Source of the DNA: Cinclus cinclus
Lineage: Eukaryota > Chordata > Aves > Passeriformes > Cinclidae
Reading direction: 5' to 3'
NCBI RefSeq assembly: GCF_963662255.1
Contig: NC_085055.1
Span: 8,997,102-9,061,101 of the forward strand
DNA: 64,000 nt
Part shown: positions 53,901 through 64,000 of the stretch, in pieces
Layout of the letters: each line of letters opens with the position of its first letter
Position numbering within the stretch: position 1 is the first letter of the stretch
Program-made: the position numbers and the translations under genes
Notes under the pieces: generated by a model
Seen by the model: the letters and a program-made list of their open reading frames with translations, nothing else
Databases searched by the model: none
What the model was told of the DNA's origin: nothing

Positions 53901-56900
53901 CCTCATGCCTCTCAAAATCTTGGTCATGAATTTCTGCTTTGGGGAAGTGTCAGGCTATGACAGCATGTTTTCTTTGTCTGGGGAATCTCTGCCATATATC
54001 TGTCGTGTAAGATTACGCAGCTTCCCATGTCTGAAATCCACATCATGGTTTTCTTCTTTTGTTAGAGAAAGTGCTGTATCACTCACAGAATCTCTTTGGA
54101 TCCTGGGTGAGAGGCCACTCTGCAGGTGGCTGCCGCAACAACAGCAGCTTCCCTACCAACCCCAAGTTCTGGCTGAGGGTCTGTGAATCGAGTGAGGTGT
54201 GCATTGCTCTGCTGCAGAAACACAGGAAATACAGCACTGACTGGGCTGGAAGGATTCAAAATCCAACTCGCTTAGCAGAGGAAAATCCATCTTTGACTGA
54301 AGGCATGCAGGGGAAGAATTACCAGGCTGTGGGATTGCATGTCTGGAAGGTAATACAGAAGTGACATTTTTCTCTTTGCAAACAGAATTTTGAAAGCATT
54401 ACTGAAACATTTGAGTAAAATCATTCATTTCCTGTGCCAGTGATATGATTCAACTGGTCACAAATTTTCTATCTCTGGTTTATGCTGGAATGGTTCTGTT
54501 TATCTCAGTTACTGTCTGTACAAACTATTACTGGACTAGTGCTTTCTTCTTATCACTGAGCACTTGGGATTGTTCCAAACAAGTGCATAACATTTCAGGC
54601 TGATTACTTGAAGCTACTCCTAAATTTACTCCTGAATATTGACTCTTCCTACTTCTCTTTGATGTTTAGGTCATCTGCTGATACGCTTTTCTTTGTTTCA
54701 TTTGTAAATGCATGCTTGTGTGCTTAAAAATGTTTTAAACAGTATTTACTAATTTTTAGTTTTATTAAAAGCTACTCATTTTTCCTAAATCACCACACAT
54801 CACTATGCATCTATTCTAGGTGGAGAAGAAACGATTTAACCTTCCAAAGACCCTCTCTGCTCCTCCAGTTGTAGGTACCGTCTGCCATTCCTACGATAGA
54901 GAAGTCCATGTGTGCTGTGACCTTTCACCTGGCTTTTATCTTGTTGTTCCCAGCACTTTTCTGAAAGATGCAGTAGGGAATTTCTTGCTTCGCGTATTTT
55001 CAACAGGAAGGATCTCTCTCAGGTAGGTTTAAAAGGAAACAGAACATTTATTAAAATTGTTGACATAAATACAAGTGTAGCACTAAGTGGGAATGTTCAG
55101 AATACTTCAAGGAGTTTTGCAGAGTGCTGTGTAACGGCACTTTATTGTCTTTGGATTTAACTTTCCCAGTTGCTTGGTTTTTGTCATGAAGTTGCCTACT
55201 ACCTCTTGTTAAAATACTGGCCAGGAGTAGCCAGATGAGTAGCATCTTGACTCTAAACTGCATCTTAGTGCTATATGCAGAGGCAAAATGTAGTGTTGGC
55301 AACTGTTTAAAAGCTGGTCGCATGTGTTTATATTCTGGTAGGAAATGTTTTAAACATTTTAGTTGCTTTTCTCTCTTATGTTTGATAGTGAACTAAAGCC
55401 ACCACCCACAGATGCTGCCCTCTGTGAAGAACTCCCAGCTGGTGAATGGGAGACAGTGCAGCTGCATGGATGCTGGAAGAATGGGCTAAATGCTGGAGGT
55501 AGCAGGAACTTCCCTTCCTTCCATACCAATCCCTGCTTTCCCCTCTCCATTCCTGCCGGGCCGGGGAAAAGCAGTGTGAAAGTCACCCTCCGTCAGCACT
55601 GCCTGGATAGCAAATGCTGTCCAATAGGTTTCCATATTTTCCAGGTAAGGCTTCTGATTGGTTTGATTGATCATTTGCCAAGGGTGAAGGTTAGCCTGTG
55701 AGCACAGGGCTCCTTGTAGTTTGCAAGGGACTTGCTGCTTCTGGGAGAAACACAGGCTCACTCTGGGAGGTAATGCCCATGAAACATATGGAATAACTCA
55801 GGTAGTTACATAGCATAGTAACCAGGTAATTGGTTCCACTGAATTCTTACAAGGTTCTAAATTAGTTTTAGCAATAATGAAATCTTTTGAGGATATGCAA
55901 ATAATTCTCAATGCCCTAGTAATTGAGGACAAGTCCTTTTGGTAATTCATAATGATAGTTTACTTTCCGTGTGTCTAATAAATGATACATGATACTGGAT
56001 CAAGAGGACTGTGATATCCTGAGCAGGTGATCACAAACAAAACAAAATTTGATTTTATATGGATAGATACAGATTCTACATGTGTTTGCCAGTGTTCAAC
56101 TGCATAAATGTAACCTGAGAAGCTGCTGCTTAAGTAACTATTTTGCAGAGAAAGGTAGCTTTATGTTTAGAAAACATGCCTCAAAAAAGATGTTAGTCAA
56201 GTGAGAAGTCTGGAGTTGGGTGCCAGAAGTAATAAAACTTTAAGTATACAATATATGAAGAAAGATTTGCATTTTTTATGCCTATAGGAGACTGAGATGA
56301 AGTTAATATGACTTTTCAGTACAGGAAAGACTACTAGATGTAGGAAGGACACAGTCTGTTCAGCAGATCCCTGAGGTGGAGAACGAGTGCTTTAGGTTGC
56401 AGCAGGGAGGAGTGAGGTTAGACAACAGAGAAAGCTCTAGAGCTATGTGAGTGGTGGGTTCTATACATTGTCTGCAAACAGGATAGGAGTGATTCATCTG
56501 TTCTAAGTACTGCCATCTGGGTTTTCTGGAAGCTTTTTCATTCTTCTTTTCTCTAGCTCTGTACAGCAGAGTGAGTATTTGGAACCTGAAACAGATGAAA
56601 AGATAAACATATTTGCATTTTTTTTTTTTGCAGGTGCCTAACAGCAGCTGGAAACCACAAACTACTTCTTTTATACACTTGGAGCCATTGGTGAGCTGTG
56701 TTCCTCACTGCTATTCCCAGGAAGTCAGCCGACTCTGCAGGCTTCCTGCAGGAAATTATGTCATTATACCTTCTACATACTTGCCCAATACAGAAGGAAA
56801 TTTTACAGTGGTCATAGCAACCAAAATAGACAGGTAAAATTATGTTGCCTTTTATTTGCATTTCTAGTCTTTCTAGCACATATATTACTGGACACATGGA

Positions 56901-58839
56901 AATTACTGCAGTAATGTATTCTCTTGATGGAAACTTTTTGTCAGGTCTTGTATTTCTGTTGTATTTGCATGCACTGCTTACCACTTTGATTATGTTAGAA
57001 AAATGACTAAAAAAAAAAGTATTTGCTAAATCTTCTTGCGTCAGTTGCTGAATATCAGATGTCTGCTGCTGGAGGAGATGACGTGAAAGTAATTAAATAT
57101 CAGCTGTATCATCAATGTTCAGATTTATGTTGAAAGTGAATTATGCCTTTTAAAATTCAGCAGTGTTTTTGAGAAAATGCAATGAGTTTGCCAGCCTTAT
57201 TCCAGGTAGTTCCTAACTATGATGTGAATAACAACAGCTCTGAATCAGAATTATAAATTCCATAAGACTGTAGTAAGACTCAACAGAGTTGCAGGAAAAT
57301 CTGCTAAGGGAAAGGATGTGAAGCAAAGCCTGATACAACTTCTCTTTTTTAAGTGGGATAAATACTTGATATTTGCAATATTCCCAATGCTTTGTGCAGA
57401 AATAAGTGTGGTTTGGGTTTTCAACAGGAAGCGCATTCACAGCCAGGAGACACTTGGACAAGTATTACAAGAAGTAAGTGATACATCTTGATGTATTCAG
57501 TCTTGGTGTCACCACAGATCTGTTTGTTTTAACTTGGTGTTGTATCCTTCCTCCGTCTGATTGGTTTTGATATTTGGTATCCTCTGTATTGCAGTTTTAA
57601 ACTCCTAATGATGTTATAGCGTTGTAAAGACTTAAGAAAGCACAGCATAATGAGAAGATTAGGTTTTTATTTGTTTCCCTGCAGCCAGCCCGTAGAGTAT
57701 CCCACCATTATAATCCCTCCTGGAGTGCAAGTTGTTTTGATCAAGATAATGACAGCTGTTTCAGACTTTGGTTTTGTTTTGCTTGATTAGATGGGCATGT
57801 AATATAAAAGGGTTGGATGTGAATACTGAGCAACTAATACAGTGTTTTTACTGGGTGCAGAGGAGAACTTTGATTAAAATTTGTTTCATTAAAAAATAAA
57901 GTATTATTTTAACAAAGGTTTGGAGATACATTTTGGTTGGTGGATCAAAACATGTCCTTGATAACACTCTGCTTTTTAGGTGAAATAAGACCATCTAGAT
58001 ATTTGGGTCTTTCCCTTTGGGGTATGAACAAAACAAAAATTGTAGGAAAAACTCTTCACCCAAGTTTAGAATTGGCTTACTTATTTTCTGAATCTGGGTC
58101 GTGTTGACCAGTGATTACATTTTTTTCTTAAAACCACACAAACAGTGTGGATTTTGTGCGCTTCACAAAGTGGGCACAGACCTATGTGTACTTTCCATAT
58201 GGTTCCTGTTAGTTTAATATTTAGGAGCTGAGCTATGTAATGAATGTCCTTTGTTACCATTGTTTTGGGAACAAAACGTTGCAAGCCATTATATCAAAAG
58301 GAATCTATTCAAGCTTATATTTCTTTATGTTGTTTCATGGAAACAGACTCAAAGAAACAATTTAGATTCTTCAGGACAGCTTCAAGAATCTGGAAATTGC
58401 AGTTCCATTTTTCTGTCAGTGGAAGAAATTAATGTCTAAATCTAATCTTTAACACTATGGGCTTTTCTAAAGACTGAACTTTAAACTTTCTGGGTTTTAG
58501 CTCCTGAGGGTTCCAGGCAGTCTGCCTCACTTTGGGCTAGTGATTTGTAAAATATGCATAACAGCAGAAGAGCTGGATGTCAGTGTATTTTTCTAAAAGT
58601 TTGACTGTGTTCTCTAGTTACTGAAATGATGGCATTTATAAGTTTTAAAGTTTTTAGGTTTTTTTTAAAGGATGTTTCAGATGAAAAGCTTGCTTTTTGA
58701 CCTTAGTTTCTAAATTTTTATTTTCTCTGATTCACTTAAATTCCTTCTTGACCAAAAAAACCAACCTGATGAAATAGTCTTTTTCTATGTATTGTATGTT
58801 TTCTTATAGGTTTCCTTTACGACTGTGATGAAAAGGTAA
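47627..58839 (+). CDS. CAPN10: Calpain-10, atypical cysteine protease, complete
   Basis: Calpain-10 is an intracellular papain-like cysteine protease lacking the penta-EF-hand domain, linked in mammals to insulin secretion, GLUT4 vesicle movement and type 2 diabetes risk (known). Exons: 47627-47770, 49193-49324, 49562-49758, 51006-51223, 51709-51850, 53352-53518, 54066-54349, 54820-55022, 55389-55644, 56634-56833, 57428-57473, 58810-58839. They sum to 2019 nt, or 672 residues plus TAA, the length of the main human isoform. The start [15 protein letters not shown] is the first ATG after an in-frame TAG at 47594. Catalytic triad: Cys74 (QGILGDCWF), His239 ([10 protein letters not shown]) and Asn264 (RNPWGRRCW), all intact. 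Two calpain-type beta-sandwich domains follow, at about residues 340-495 and 500-650, each with the GGCRNN or GGSRNF signature. All phases agree. Confidence 0.97.
49193..49324 (+). CDS. CAPN10: CAPN10 exon: catalytic cysteine
   Basis: Residues 49-92. DICSSPRLF, then [20 protein letters not shown] with the nucleophile Cys74. 132 nt, phase 0. Confidence 0.97.
49562..49758 (+). CDS. CAPN10: CAPN10 exon: protease core
   Basis: Encodes [40 protein letters not shown] and [13 protein letters not shown]. Ends on AA, completed by A of the next exon (Lys). Confidence 0.96.
50947..50984 (+). repeat. T38 homopolymer beside a CAPN10 splice acceptor
   Basis: 38 consecutive T, ending 21 nt before the exon at 51006, so it forms most of that acceptor's polypyrimidine region. 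Length in an assembly may be inexact. Confidence 0.9.
51006..51223 (+). CDS. CAPN10: CAPN10 exon: protease core
   Basis: Encodes (K)[32 protein letters not shown] and [15 protein letters not shown]. 218 nt. The acceptor TTTTTAG follows the T38 tract. Confidence 0.96.
51709..51850 (+). CDS. CAPN10: CAPN10 exon: catalytic His and Asn
   Basis: Encodes (G)[12 protein letters not shown] with His239 and [17 protein letters not shown] with Asn264. 142 nt, ending in a split Gly codon before GTGAGC. Confidence 0.96.
53352..53518 (+). CDS. CAPN10: CAPN10 exon: end of protease core
   Basis: Encodes (G)[39 protein letters not shown] and LQSLYTE across the splice. 167 nt. Confidence 0.96.
54066..54349 (+). 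CDS. CAPN10: CAPN10 exon: first calpain beta-sandwich domain
   Basis: Encodes (E)[38 protein letters not shown] and QAVGLHVWK. 284 nt, returning to phase 0. Confidence 0.96.
54820..55022 (+). CDS. CAPN10: CAPN10 exon: first beta-sandwich, second half
   Basis: Encodes [20 protein letters not shown] and [20 protein letters not shown] with FSTGRISL. Ends in a split Ser codon. Confidence 0.95.
55389..55644 (+). CDS. CAPN10: CAPN10 exon: second calpain beta-sandwich domain
   Basis: Encodes (S)[39 protein letters not shown] and IGFHIFQ. 256 nt, returning to phase 0. Confidence 0.96.
56634..56833 (+). CDS. CAPN10: CAPN10 exon: second beta-sandwich, second half
   Basis: Encodes [33 protein letters not shown] and [20 protein letters not shown]. 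Ends in a split Arg codon. Confidence 0.95.
57428..57473 (+). CDS. CAPN10: CAPN10 exon: 46 nt micro-exon
   Basis: Encodes (R)[15 protein letters not shown] between CAACAG and GTAAGT. Family alignment (human IHSQEMLGQFLQE) supports it. Confidence 0.93.
58810..58839 (+). CDS. CAPN10: CAPN10 last coding exon and stop
   Basis: Encodes VSFTTVMKR and TAA at 58837-58839. Matches the family ending (VSVMAVMKT in human) in length and position. Confidence 0.92.
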   Translation, partial: VSFTTVMKR

Positions 58840-59800
58840 TGTGGAATTCTTGCACTGTCATTTCAAGAAACATCAGGAAGCCAAGGAATGCCTCATGTCT
58901 TGCTCTTCTCAGTTTTAAATGGAAAAACAAGAAGATGCTCTTAGCCCAGCTGTTTTTCACTGGTACCAACTGTCAGGCCTGTGATGACTTCTTTGTAAAA
59001 AATACCTCTTTTAATCATGAACACTCTGAATATTTGGTCTTCCCACATTTTTAGAAGGAGCATTGTACAGCAAATTATGATGTACCTCAGTTCTTCAAAA
59101 ATACAGGTGAAGAATATGCACGTGTTTTAACCCAAGCTGCAGTTTTGGAAAAAAACAGAAAACTGACGTGTAAGGCCAGGCTGAATGGAGCCCTGATCAC
59201 CCTGGTCTTGTGGAATGTGTCCCTGCCCATGGAATGGGCATTGGAACAAGATGACCTTTAAGGTCCCTTCCAACTGTAACCATTCTGTGATTGTGAACTA
59301 GTGTTTTATTGGGAAAAAAAGGCAACCTGACAGAATAACTTCATGTGACCAAAGGGTTGGTGAACTTAGAGGAAAAACTGGAGTCTTTTTTTCAGGTAGG
59401 ATATACCTCAAGAACCATCAAAATACACTGGAGTAGAAAAAGTCCAAGCTTGTATCTGACACTGCCAGTCCTGCTGCTGAGCACTTTACCTTGGGCCCTC
59501 TCTGGAACCAAGCAGATGGTGGGTTCAGAGGAAAGATTTTTTTTTTTGTGAGTTTTTTTCTTTAATGAATGCCAGAAATAAAAAAAAAAAAAAAAAAGAC
59601 AAGACTTGAAAACTGTTGAACTCTTGTCAGACAGCTTTTGTAAATCTGTAAGAATGTGTTTTATGGAAGAGTTGCCCTCCCTGCAAGAAATGTGAAGGTT
59701 AAGAATTTTTTCTCAATTTATGTTTGAAAGTGTTTCTTATTCAAGTAGGATTTTTAAAATGTTATATTTTGCTTAATAAAAATAAACACTAAAAGTTTTC
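58840..59800 (+). other. CAPN10: CAPN10 3' untranslated region
   Basis: Contains a CR1 tail and an A18 tract (59580-59597). It ends near two adjoining AATAAA signals at 59775-59780 and 59781-59786. The end point is inferred. Confidence 0.6.
59173..59295 (+). mobile_element. CR1 LINE 3' end
   Basis: Reads GTGTCCCTGCCCATGGAATG, ATGACCTTTAAGGTCCCTTC, then ACCATTCTGTGATTGTG, the characteristic CR1 3' terminus, in the sense direction within the CAPN10 3' UTR. Confidence 0.88.
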
Positions 59801-60530
59801 AAATTACTTTTATTAAAAAGGTGAAAAATGTCAATGATGTCAAGTGATGCATGCATTTGTTATGTGGTAGCAAACATTACCATGTGTTAGAACCCTGGGG
59901 TTTTCACTTAGTGGAAGGGAATAAGTGGAAGTATTTGCAAGGAGAATCAAGTCTTCCATTAGTTTTATGTCCCAGAAATAGGTAATATTCTGCTTTTGCT
60001 TTTAACTACATCCTGCCATAATTTCTGTTAGCTTTTGTTGAACTTTCAAAATTGAAAGGATTTAGGATGCTTTCAGCTGAATTTTAAATGGTCAAAACCT
60101 TCCACATCTGTTGGTGTGAAAAAAGAACAAAACACTGTGAGTAATAAATCTCTATTGTACCTACTAAAACTGTTGACATCTTCATTTATTTTCTTAATTT
60201 ATTTCTCTTCAAATAGGAAATTATTGGATCATACAAGAGTGTTTCTAAACAGAAGGAAAGGTTTGTGAAAGTGCATGGACCCAAGTTGTGATGAAATATA
60301 AATTGGATACTGAGGAAGTAAAAAAAAAAAGAAAAAAGAATCTAAGGATTTCTAAATGGGCAGGGGTTATAAGAAGCCTCATACTACAATAATTTTTGTG
60401 TGTGCAGTTTGTGCTATGCTATATAATACTTTGTGGGAGAGTGAAAGGCAAAGGCATCAAGACTAAGTGTGTGTATACTCTGTTAGCTCCAGCAAGATTA
60501 TCTAAGAAAAGATCTGTGAACTCAGAAGAG
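59801..60530. other. Spacer between convergent CAPN10 and the CYP2 gene
   Basis: Nothing coding recognised. TTTATT at 60552-60557 (AATAAA on -) is a candidate end for the opposing P450 transcript, which would leave roughly 0.7 kb between transcript ends. Confidence 0.5.
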
Positions 60531-60931
60531 TAACAGCTTACTGAAGAAAATTTTATTCAAGCATCCTAACTGTACAGTTGTCCTATTTTAAGAGTGTGAT
60601 ACCTGACAGAGTACATAAACAGGAAACTACTTGATACAGGCTACTTCTCTAACATCCTACAGCTAATTCACTGCTACTGTAAGTGTGAAAAAACATTTTT
60701 TAGAAATATTGTATATTTGTGTATGCCTAAGACTCAATTATGTGAGTGTGGCAAGTAGACTTATTTTAATTTCAGAAAGTTCAGTAGATAAGGTCAGACC
60801 TCCCAAATAAAACCACTGTTAATTTGCTGTGTTTAGTTACCTCCATCTGAATAGAATTGAGATAGAGAAGTATGTTTTTAAAGGCAATTACTAGCAGGTT
60901 GAAGTCTCTCAGCATTGCAATGTGTTGCAGG

Positions 60932-61110
60932 CTAGCGTGGAATAGCACAAAGTTTGTATGGATGTGGCTGCAGTATTGCACCCAAAATGTACTCCAGATT
61001 GATTTCCTTTACTCCCTCAGGGAGCTGGAATGTAAATGCCCGAAGGAGGTTGGTAAAGAAGATGAACAGTTCAACTCGTGCCATCTGTTCCCCCAAACAT
61101 ACACGGTGCC
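60932..61110 (-). CDS. CYP2 exon 9 with haem-binding cysteine and stop
   Basis: Encodes (G)HRVCLGEQMARVELFIFF and ends HPYKLCAIPR with TAG at 60934-60932. The axial Cys is in RVCLGE. Confidence 0.95.
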
Positions 61111-64000
61111 CTGCAGAAGAAAACCAAAAGAGTTGGTTGAGTAAAGTTAAATTCTGCACAAAATTCTACTGAGTTCCATAAATTTTGTTAATGCAAGATA
61201 ATTTTTTCCTATTCCCTTCTGTAAGGACAGAAAATGCTTTATGAGGAGGGAGGGGAAACATTTAACTGAGAAACTGTGCACCTCTGTCAGGTGTTTGATT
61301 TGGTGTTTTGGTTTGGTTTGTGTAGTTTTTTACCACCCCTGGAGCATGTAAGCAATCCTGCCTTTCCATTGTTGATTCTTGTTCTGTGAGAGCCATGAAT
61401 TGATTCTTAGCTAAATCAGACTGTAAAAAGATTAGTATACTTCAGAGTCTTATTTTGGTTGTTGAGAAAGGAGGGTTGGAGCAGTGTGGGATTCAGTTCT
61501 GAAGCCAATGAGAAGGATATGATTAGGATTTCCTTAACAGAAATTCAGAAGGGTGTATTGGGTCCTTGGGTCAGGAACAGGTGTGTGAGCTAAGGGAGTG
61601 AAATGTGTAGTGATATAAAGACTTAGTGACTTATTTTGGCATATTGTTTACGCAGGATATTTCAGGATATCTATATATTCCAAACTAAAAAAGACCCCAA
61701 AGTTTGATGTTTCGAATATATAAGTACTAGGATTACGTAAACAGAAAACAACCAGAGCAAGTTAAAGAAATAGTCCTATGTCACAGCTGGAATGGGAGCC
61801 CAAATTAGTTGTTTTGATTCATGGCCATTTGGTGAGTGGAGGTAAGATGATAAATACCTGTTTTGAAAAGATGATTTTAGTATTTACAGACAATTTAGGC
61901 AATTGTAAAAAAATCTGGATTTACTGCATTTAATCTATGTGTTATTTAGTATGCTGTTTGCTTTTTCTCTATACAAAGTTTATAGTAGTATAATGTCACA
62001 TTAACACCAAAAATACCTCAGCTGTTTTCCAGTGGTTTTATTATGAATTTTTTAGTAATTATACCACTTCCCTATTTTGTGCTGCTTTTTTCCATAATCA
62101 CATTTTTAGAGAAACTGGTAAACTAGAGAAACTCACCAGAGTTGTTTGATACTGCTTTTCGTTCTTCTTCCCCCCCCCCCCCCCCCGCCCCCAGTTTTTC
62201 CTCCTCCATATCTTTGAATCCTTACATTTTGCATTGTAAGTTAGTTAAGTTGTTATATGCTTTTAAAAAGTTGGAATTTTTTTAGTTGCCTAATAATATT
62301 CTGCTGAAAATTTACAAAATCTGCTGGATTTTGCTAGTTTTCTACAGATACAAGAAAATCTGGTGCTAGACTATTAACATAGGATTTGGGAGACTGAGGT
62401 TTGGTTTCCTACTTCTTTACAGATTTTCTCCCAATGTTTTGAAAAATCAAATTCCTTTTCTCGTTGGTCTTCTTGTTTATAAGGTGAAAATAAATCCGTT
62501 TCCTGATTTAGGGGAAATCTCCTTGATTTAACAGGTTTAACACATTAGGAGTTAAGAAGCTCAGATATCCTTATGGTAGGAACCCTTCATATGCCAAGCA
62601 AAGCGCATTGTGTCTCTCCCAGCCATACTCATCCTCCATTTGAATATATGAAAAATGTAAAATACCCAACAATATTTGTGACTCTTACAACAGAAAACCT
62701 GACTTTAAATCTTTGTCAAATACTTTTTTATAAATGTATGTTTTTTAAATTTTAGAACTTAGAAATAATATTTTTAATCTTTGCTGCCAAACACAGTGAA
62801 CAGGAATATTCAAGGTAAAAGTGTTACCTGCTGAGAAAGGTAAGAATGCCTCTTTGTTCACAAAGTTGCCATCCAAATCTAGGAAATGATCTGGGTTAAA
62901 CTTCCAAGGGGTTGCCCAGTGCTCAGTGTCATACACCACAGAGTGCAGATTTGGCAACACAAGCGTGCCCTGCAAGAAGCAGCAGAGATCTTATTTTCCA
63001 TAGATTTTCCTTCTCTCTATGTCACATAAATGCTAAATATTAACAGCTCAAAGATGTAAGAAATGGTGGTGTCTTCTGTACCTTTTTAATGTGGAAACCC
63101 AGCAGAGTTGTGCTCTTCAGGCACTGTCGAGGGACCCCAACAGAGGTGACGTTGCTGTAGCGCAAAGCCTCATGAATCACAGCGTTTGTGTAGGGCAGCT
63201 TCTTACGGTCTTCATAGCTGATGACATGGGAGGGTTCCAGAGCAGCCTCTATCTCTCTTTGAACTTTGTCTGCAGACAAATGGAAATACTTTAATTTTCC
63301 ACTCCCCACCCCCCCCCCCCACCTTCCCCTCCTTCTTTCCTCAGCAGATTTTTGTATGAGAATGTCCTGTACCAGAGAAATAAAAGAAATTATGTTGCTG
63401 TCAAATGCACTGGCATATTGTTTGACTGTTGTGTAGGTTTCAGTTGATCAAGGAAGTTCATTTCTGTAAAGCACAGGATGATGTCTTATTTAAGACATAT
63501 TCTACTTGGTGATGAGGGTAGTGCAATTCTGTGTTCCAAAAAACGGATTAAAATTTGAAATTACGGTTATATTTCCCATTGTTTATAAATATGTATCAGG
63601 TTGGGTATCTTTTAAAAACTTTTCTACTTCGAAGGTTAGGAGGAGACTAGCTTGCATATGAAATGCCTTTAATTTGTTACTGTATCTTGCCAAACCCTTC
63701 TAGTGTGGTAGAACTGTGGCTACTACTAATTTTTGCTACTGTTGCTGGTGAACCACATGGGGAAGCACCTGTTTGTTTCATTTATTGGTTTTCCATTTTC
63801 TGGATTTCAAATGCTGATGAACCACCATTCATGTGCACAGCTGATGGGGTTTTTTTGATGCCTTGCAAGTGTTTGAGCTAATACTTAGACTAATGATGTT
63901 CATTGTAATGTTGAATGCAGTTCTCTCTGATAGTGGTTTTACCTTGTATTTCTGGGTATTGTACCATGTAGAGCAGTGCCCAGAGAAGTGTGGTGCTTGT
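60932..64000 (-). CDS. Cytochrome P450 family 2 gene, last four exons (right edge cut), possibly CYP2AB
   Basis: Microsomal haem monooxygenase of the CYP2 family; substrate unknown. Exons in transcript order: 63943-64000 (partial), 63082-63269, 62828-62969, 60932-61110. They join in phase to 567 nt, or 188 residues plus TAG. Internal exons of 188 and 142 nt are the standard sizes of CYP2 exons 7 and 8. Motifs: the I-helix end TSTTLLWALLYMVQYPEIQ; K-helix EALR (Glu-x-x-Arg); the meander region NPDHFLDLDG; and the haem-binding loop FSAGHRVCLGE with the axial Cys. All are intact, so this half of the gene looks functional. The N-terminal anchor and about 300 residues lie beyond the window. CYP2AB is suggested only by linkage: the human CYP2AB pseudogene maps, as I recall, near ABCC5 on 3q27. 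Other CYP2 subfamilies such as 2J or 2W are not excluded. Confidence 0.92.
62170..62192. repeat. Poly-C tract in CYP2 intron 8
   Basis: Seventeen C, one G, five C on +, so a long G-run in the P450 transcript. Confidence 0.9.
62828..62969 (-). CDS. CYP2 exon 8
   Basis: 142 nt. Encodes GTLVLPNLHSVVYDTEHWAT, NPDHFLDLDGNFVNKEAFLP and FSAG across the splice. Confidence 0.95.
63082..63269 (-). CDS. CYP2 exon 7
   Basis: 188 nt. Encodes (D)KVQREIEAALEPSHVISYE, DRKKLPYTNAVIHEALRYSN and LLGFHIKK. Contains the K-helix ExxR. Confidence 0.95.
63309..63320. repeat. C12 tract in CYP2 intron 6
   Basis: Twelve C on +, preceded by CCCCA; in the P450 transcript it is a G-run about 40 nt before the exon 7 acceptor. 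Confidence 0.85.
63943..64000 (-). CDS. CYP2 exon 6, 3' part
   Basis: On - reads TSTTLLWALLYMVQYPEIQ, then the first G of an Asp codon before GTAAAA. The exon continues past the window edge. Confidence 0.88.

Noticed and set aside
59570..59597. AATAAA directly before an A18 tract, as in a retroposed cDNA tail
   Set aside because: No source transcript is recognisable upstream and no target-site duplication was found. A simple A-rich expansion in the CAPN10 3' UTR explains it.

Overview
The window is vertebrate nuclear DNA, most likely from a bird. The genes are split into short exons with consensus GT/AG borders and fairly compact introns. They are punctuated by CR1 LINE fragments that include the typical avian 3' end, and by one solo LTR resembling avian ERVL-type LTRs. 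Two CpG-island promoters are visible. The species cannot be fixed from sequence alone.

Layout, left to right. (1) 1-18.9 kb, + strand: the 3' two thirds of ABCC5 (MRP5), an ABC-C exporter of cyclic nucleotides and organic anions. Twenty consecutive coding exons (1037-17513) join in phase to give 968 residues: NBD1, TMD2 and NBD2, ending at the natural stop. A 3'UTR of about 1.4 kb follows. The N-terminal part of the gene lies left of the window. (2) 18.9-22.8 kb: intergenic, with a solo LTR at about 20.54-20.99 kb and a TTCC microsatellite. (3) 22.8-42.8 kb, + strand: complete RNPEPL1, an M1-family zinc aminopeptidase-like gene. It has 11 coding exons giving 779 residues, a CpG-island promoter and exon 1, a 6.4 kb first intron and a 3'UTR of about 2.2 kb. 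(4) 42.8-46.9 kb: intergenic, nothing recognised. (5) 46.9-59.8 kb, + strand: complete CAPN10 (calpain-10). It has 12 coding exons giving 672 residues, preceded by a probable non-coding first exon in a second CpG island. (6) 59.8-60.5 kb: short spacer where transcripts converge. (7) 60.5-64.0 kb, - strand: the last four exons of a CYP2-family cytochrome P450, possibly CYP2AB; the gene continues beyond the right edge.

The four genes have unrelated jobs (efflux pump, aminopeptidase-like protein, cysteine protease, monooxygenase) and do not form a functional unit. What stands out is the order. RNPEPL1 and CAPN10 are neighbours in humans on 2q37, while ABCC5, and as I recall the CYP2AB pseudogene, lie on 3q27. 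The window therefore spans mammal/bird synteny junctions on both sides of the RNPEPL1-CAPN10 pair. All exon borders were placed by eye from splice consensus, reading phase and recalled family sequences; nothing was aligned by computer. I found no unknown genetic system. The notable items are the synteny junctions, a long proline-rich insertion in RNPEPL1, short upstream ORFs in both CpG-island genes, and a 38-T tract just before a CAPN10 splice acceptor.
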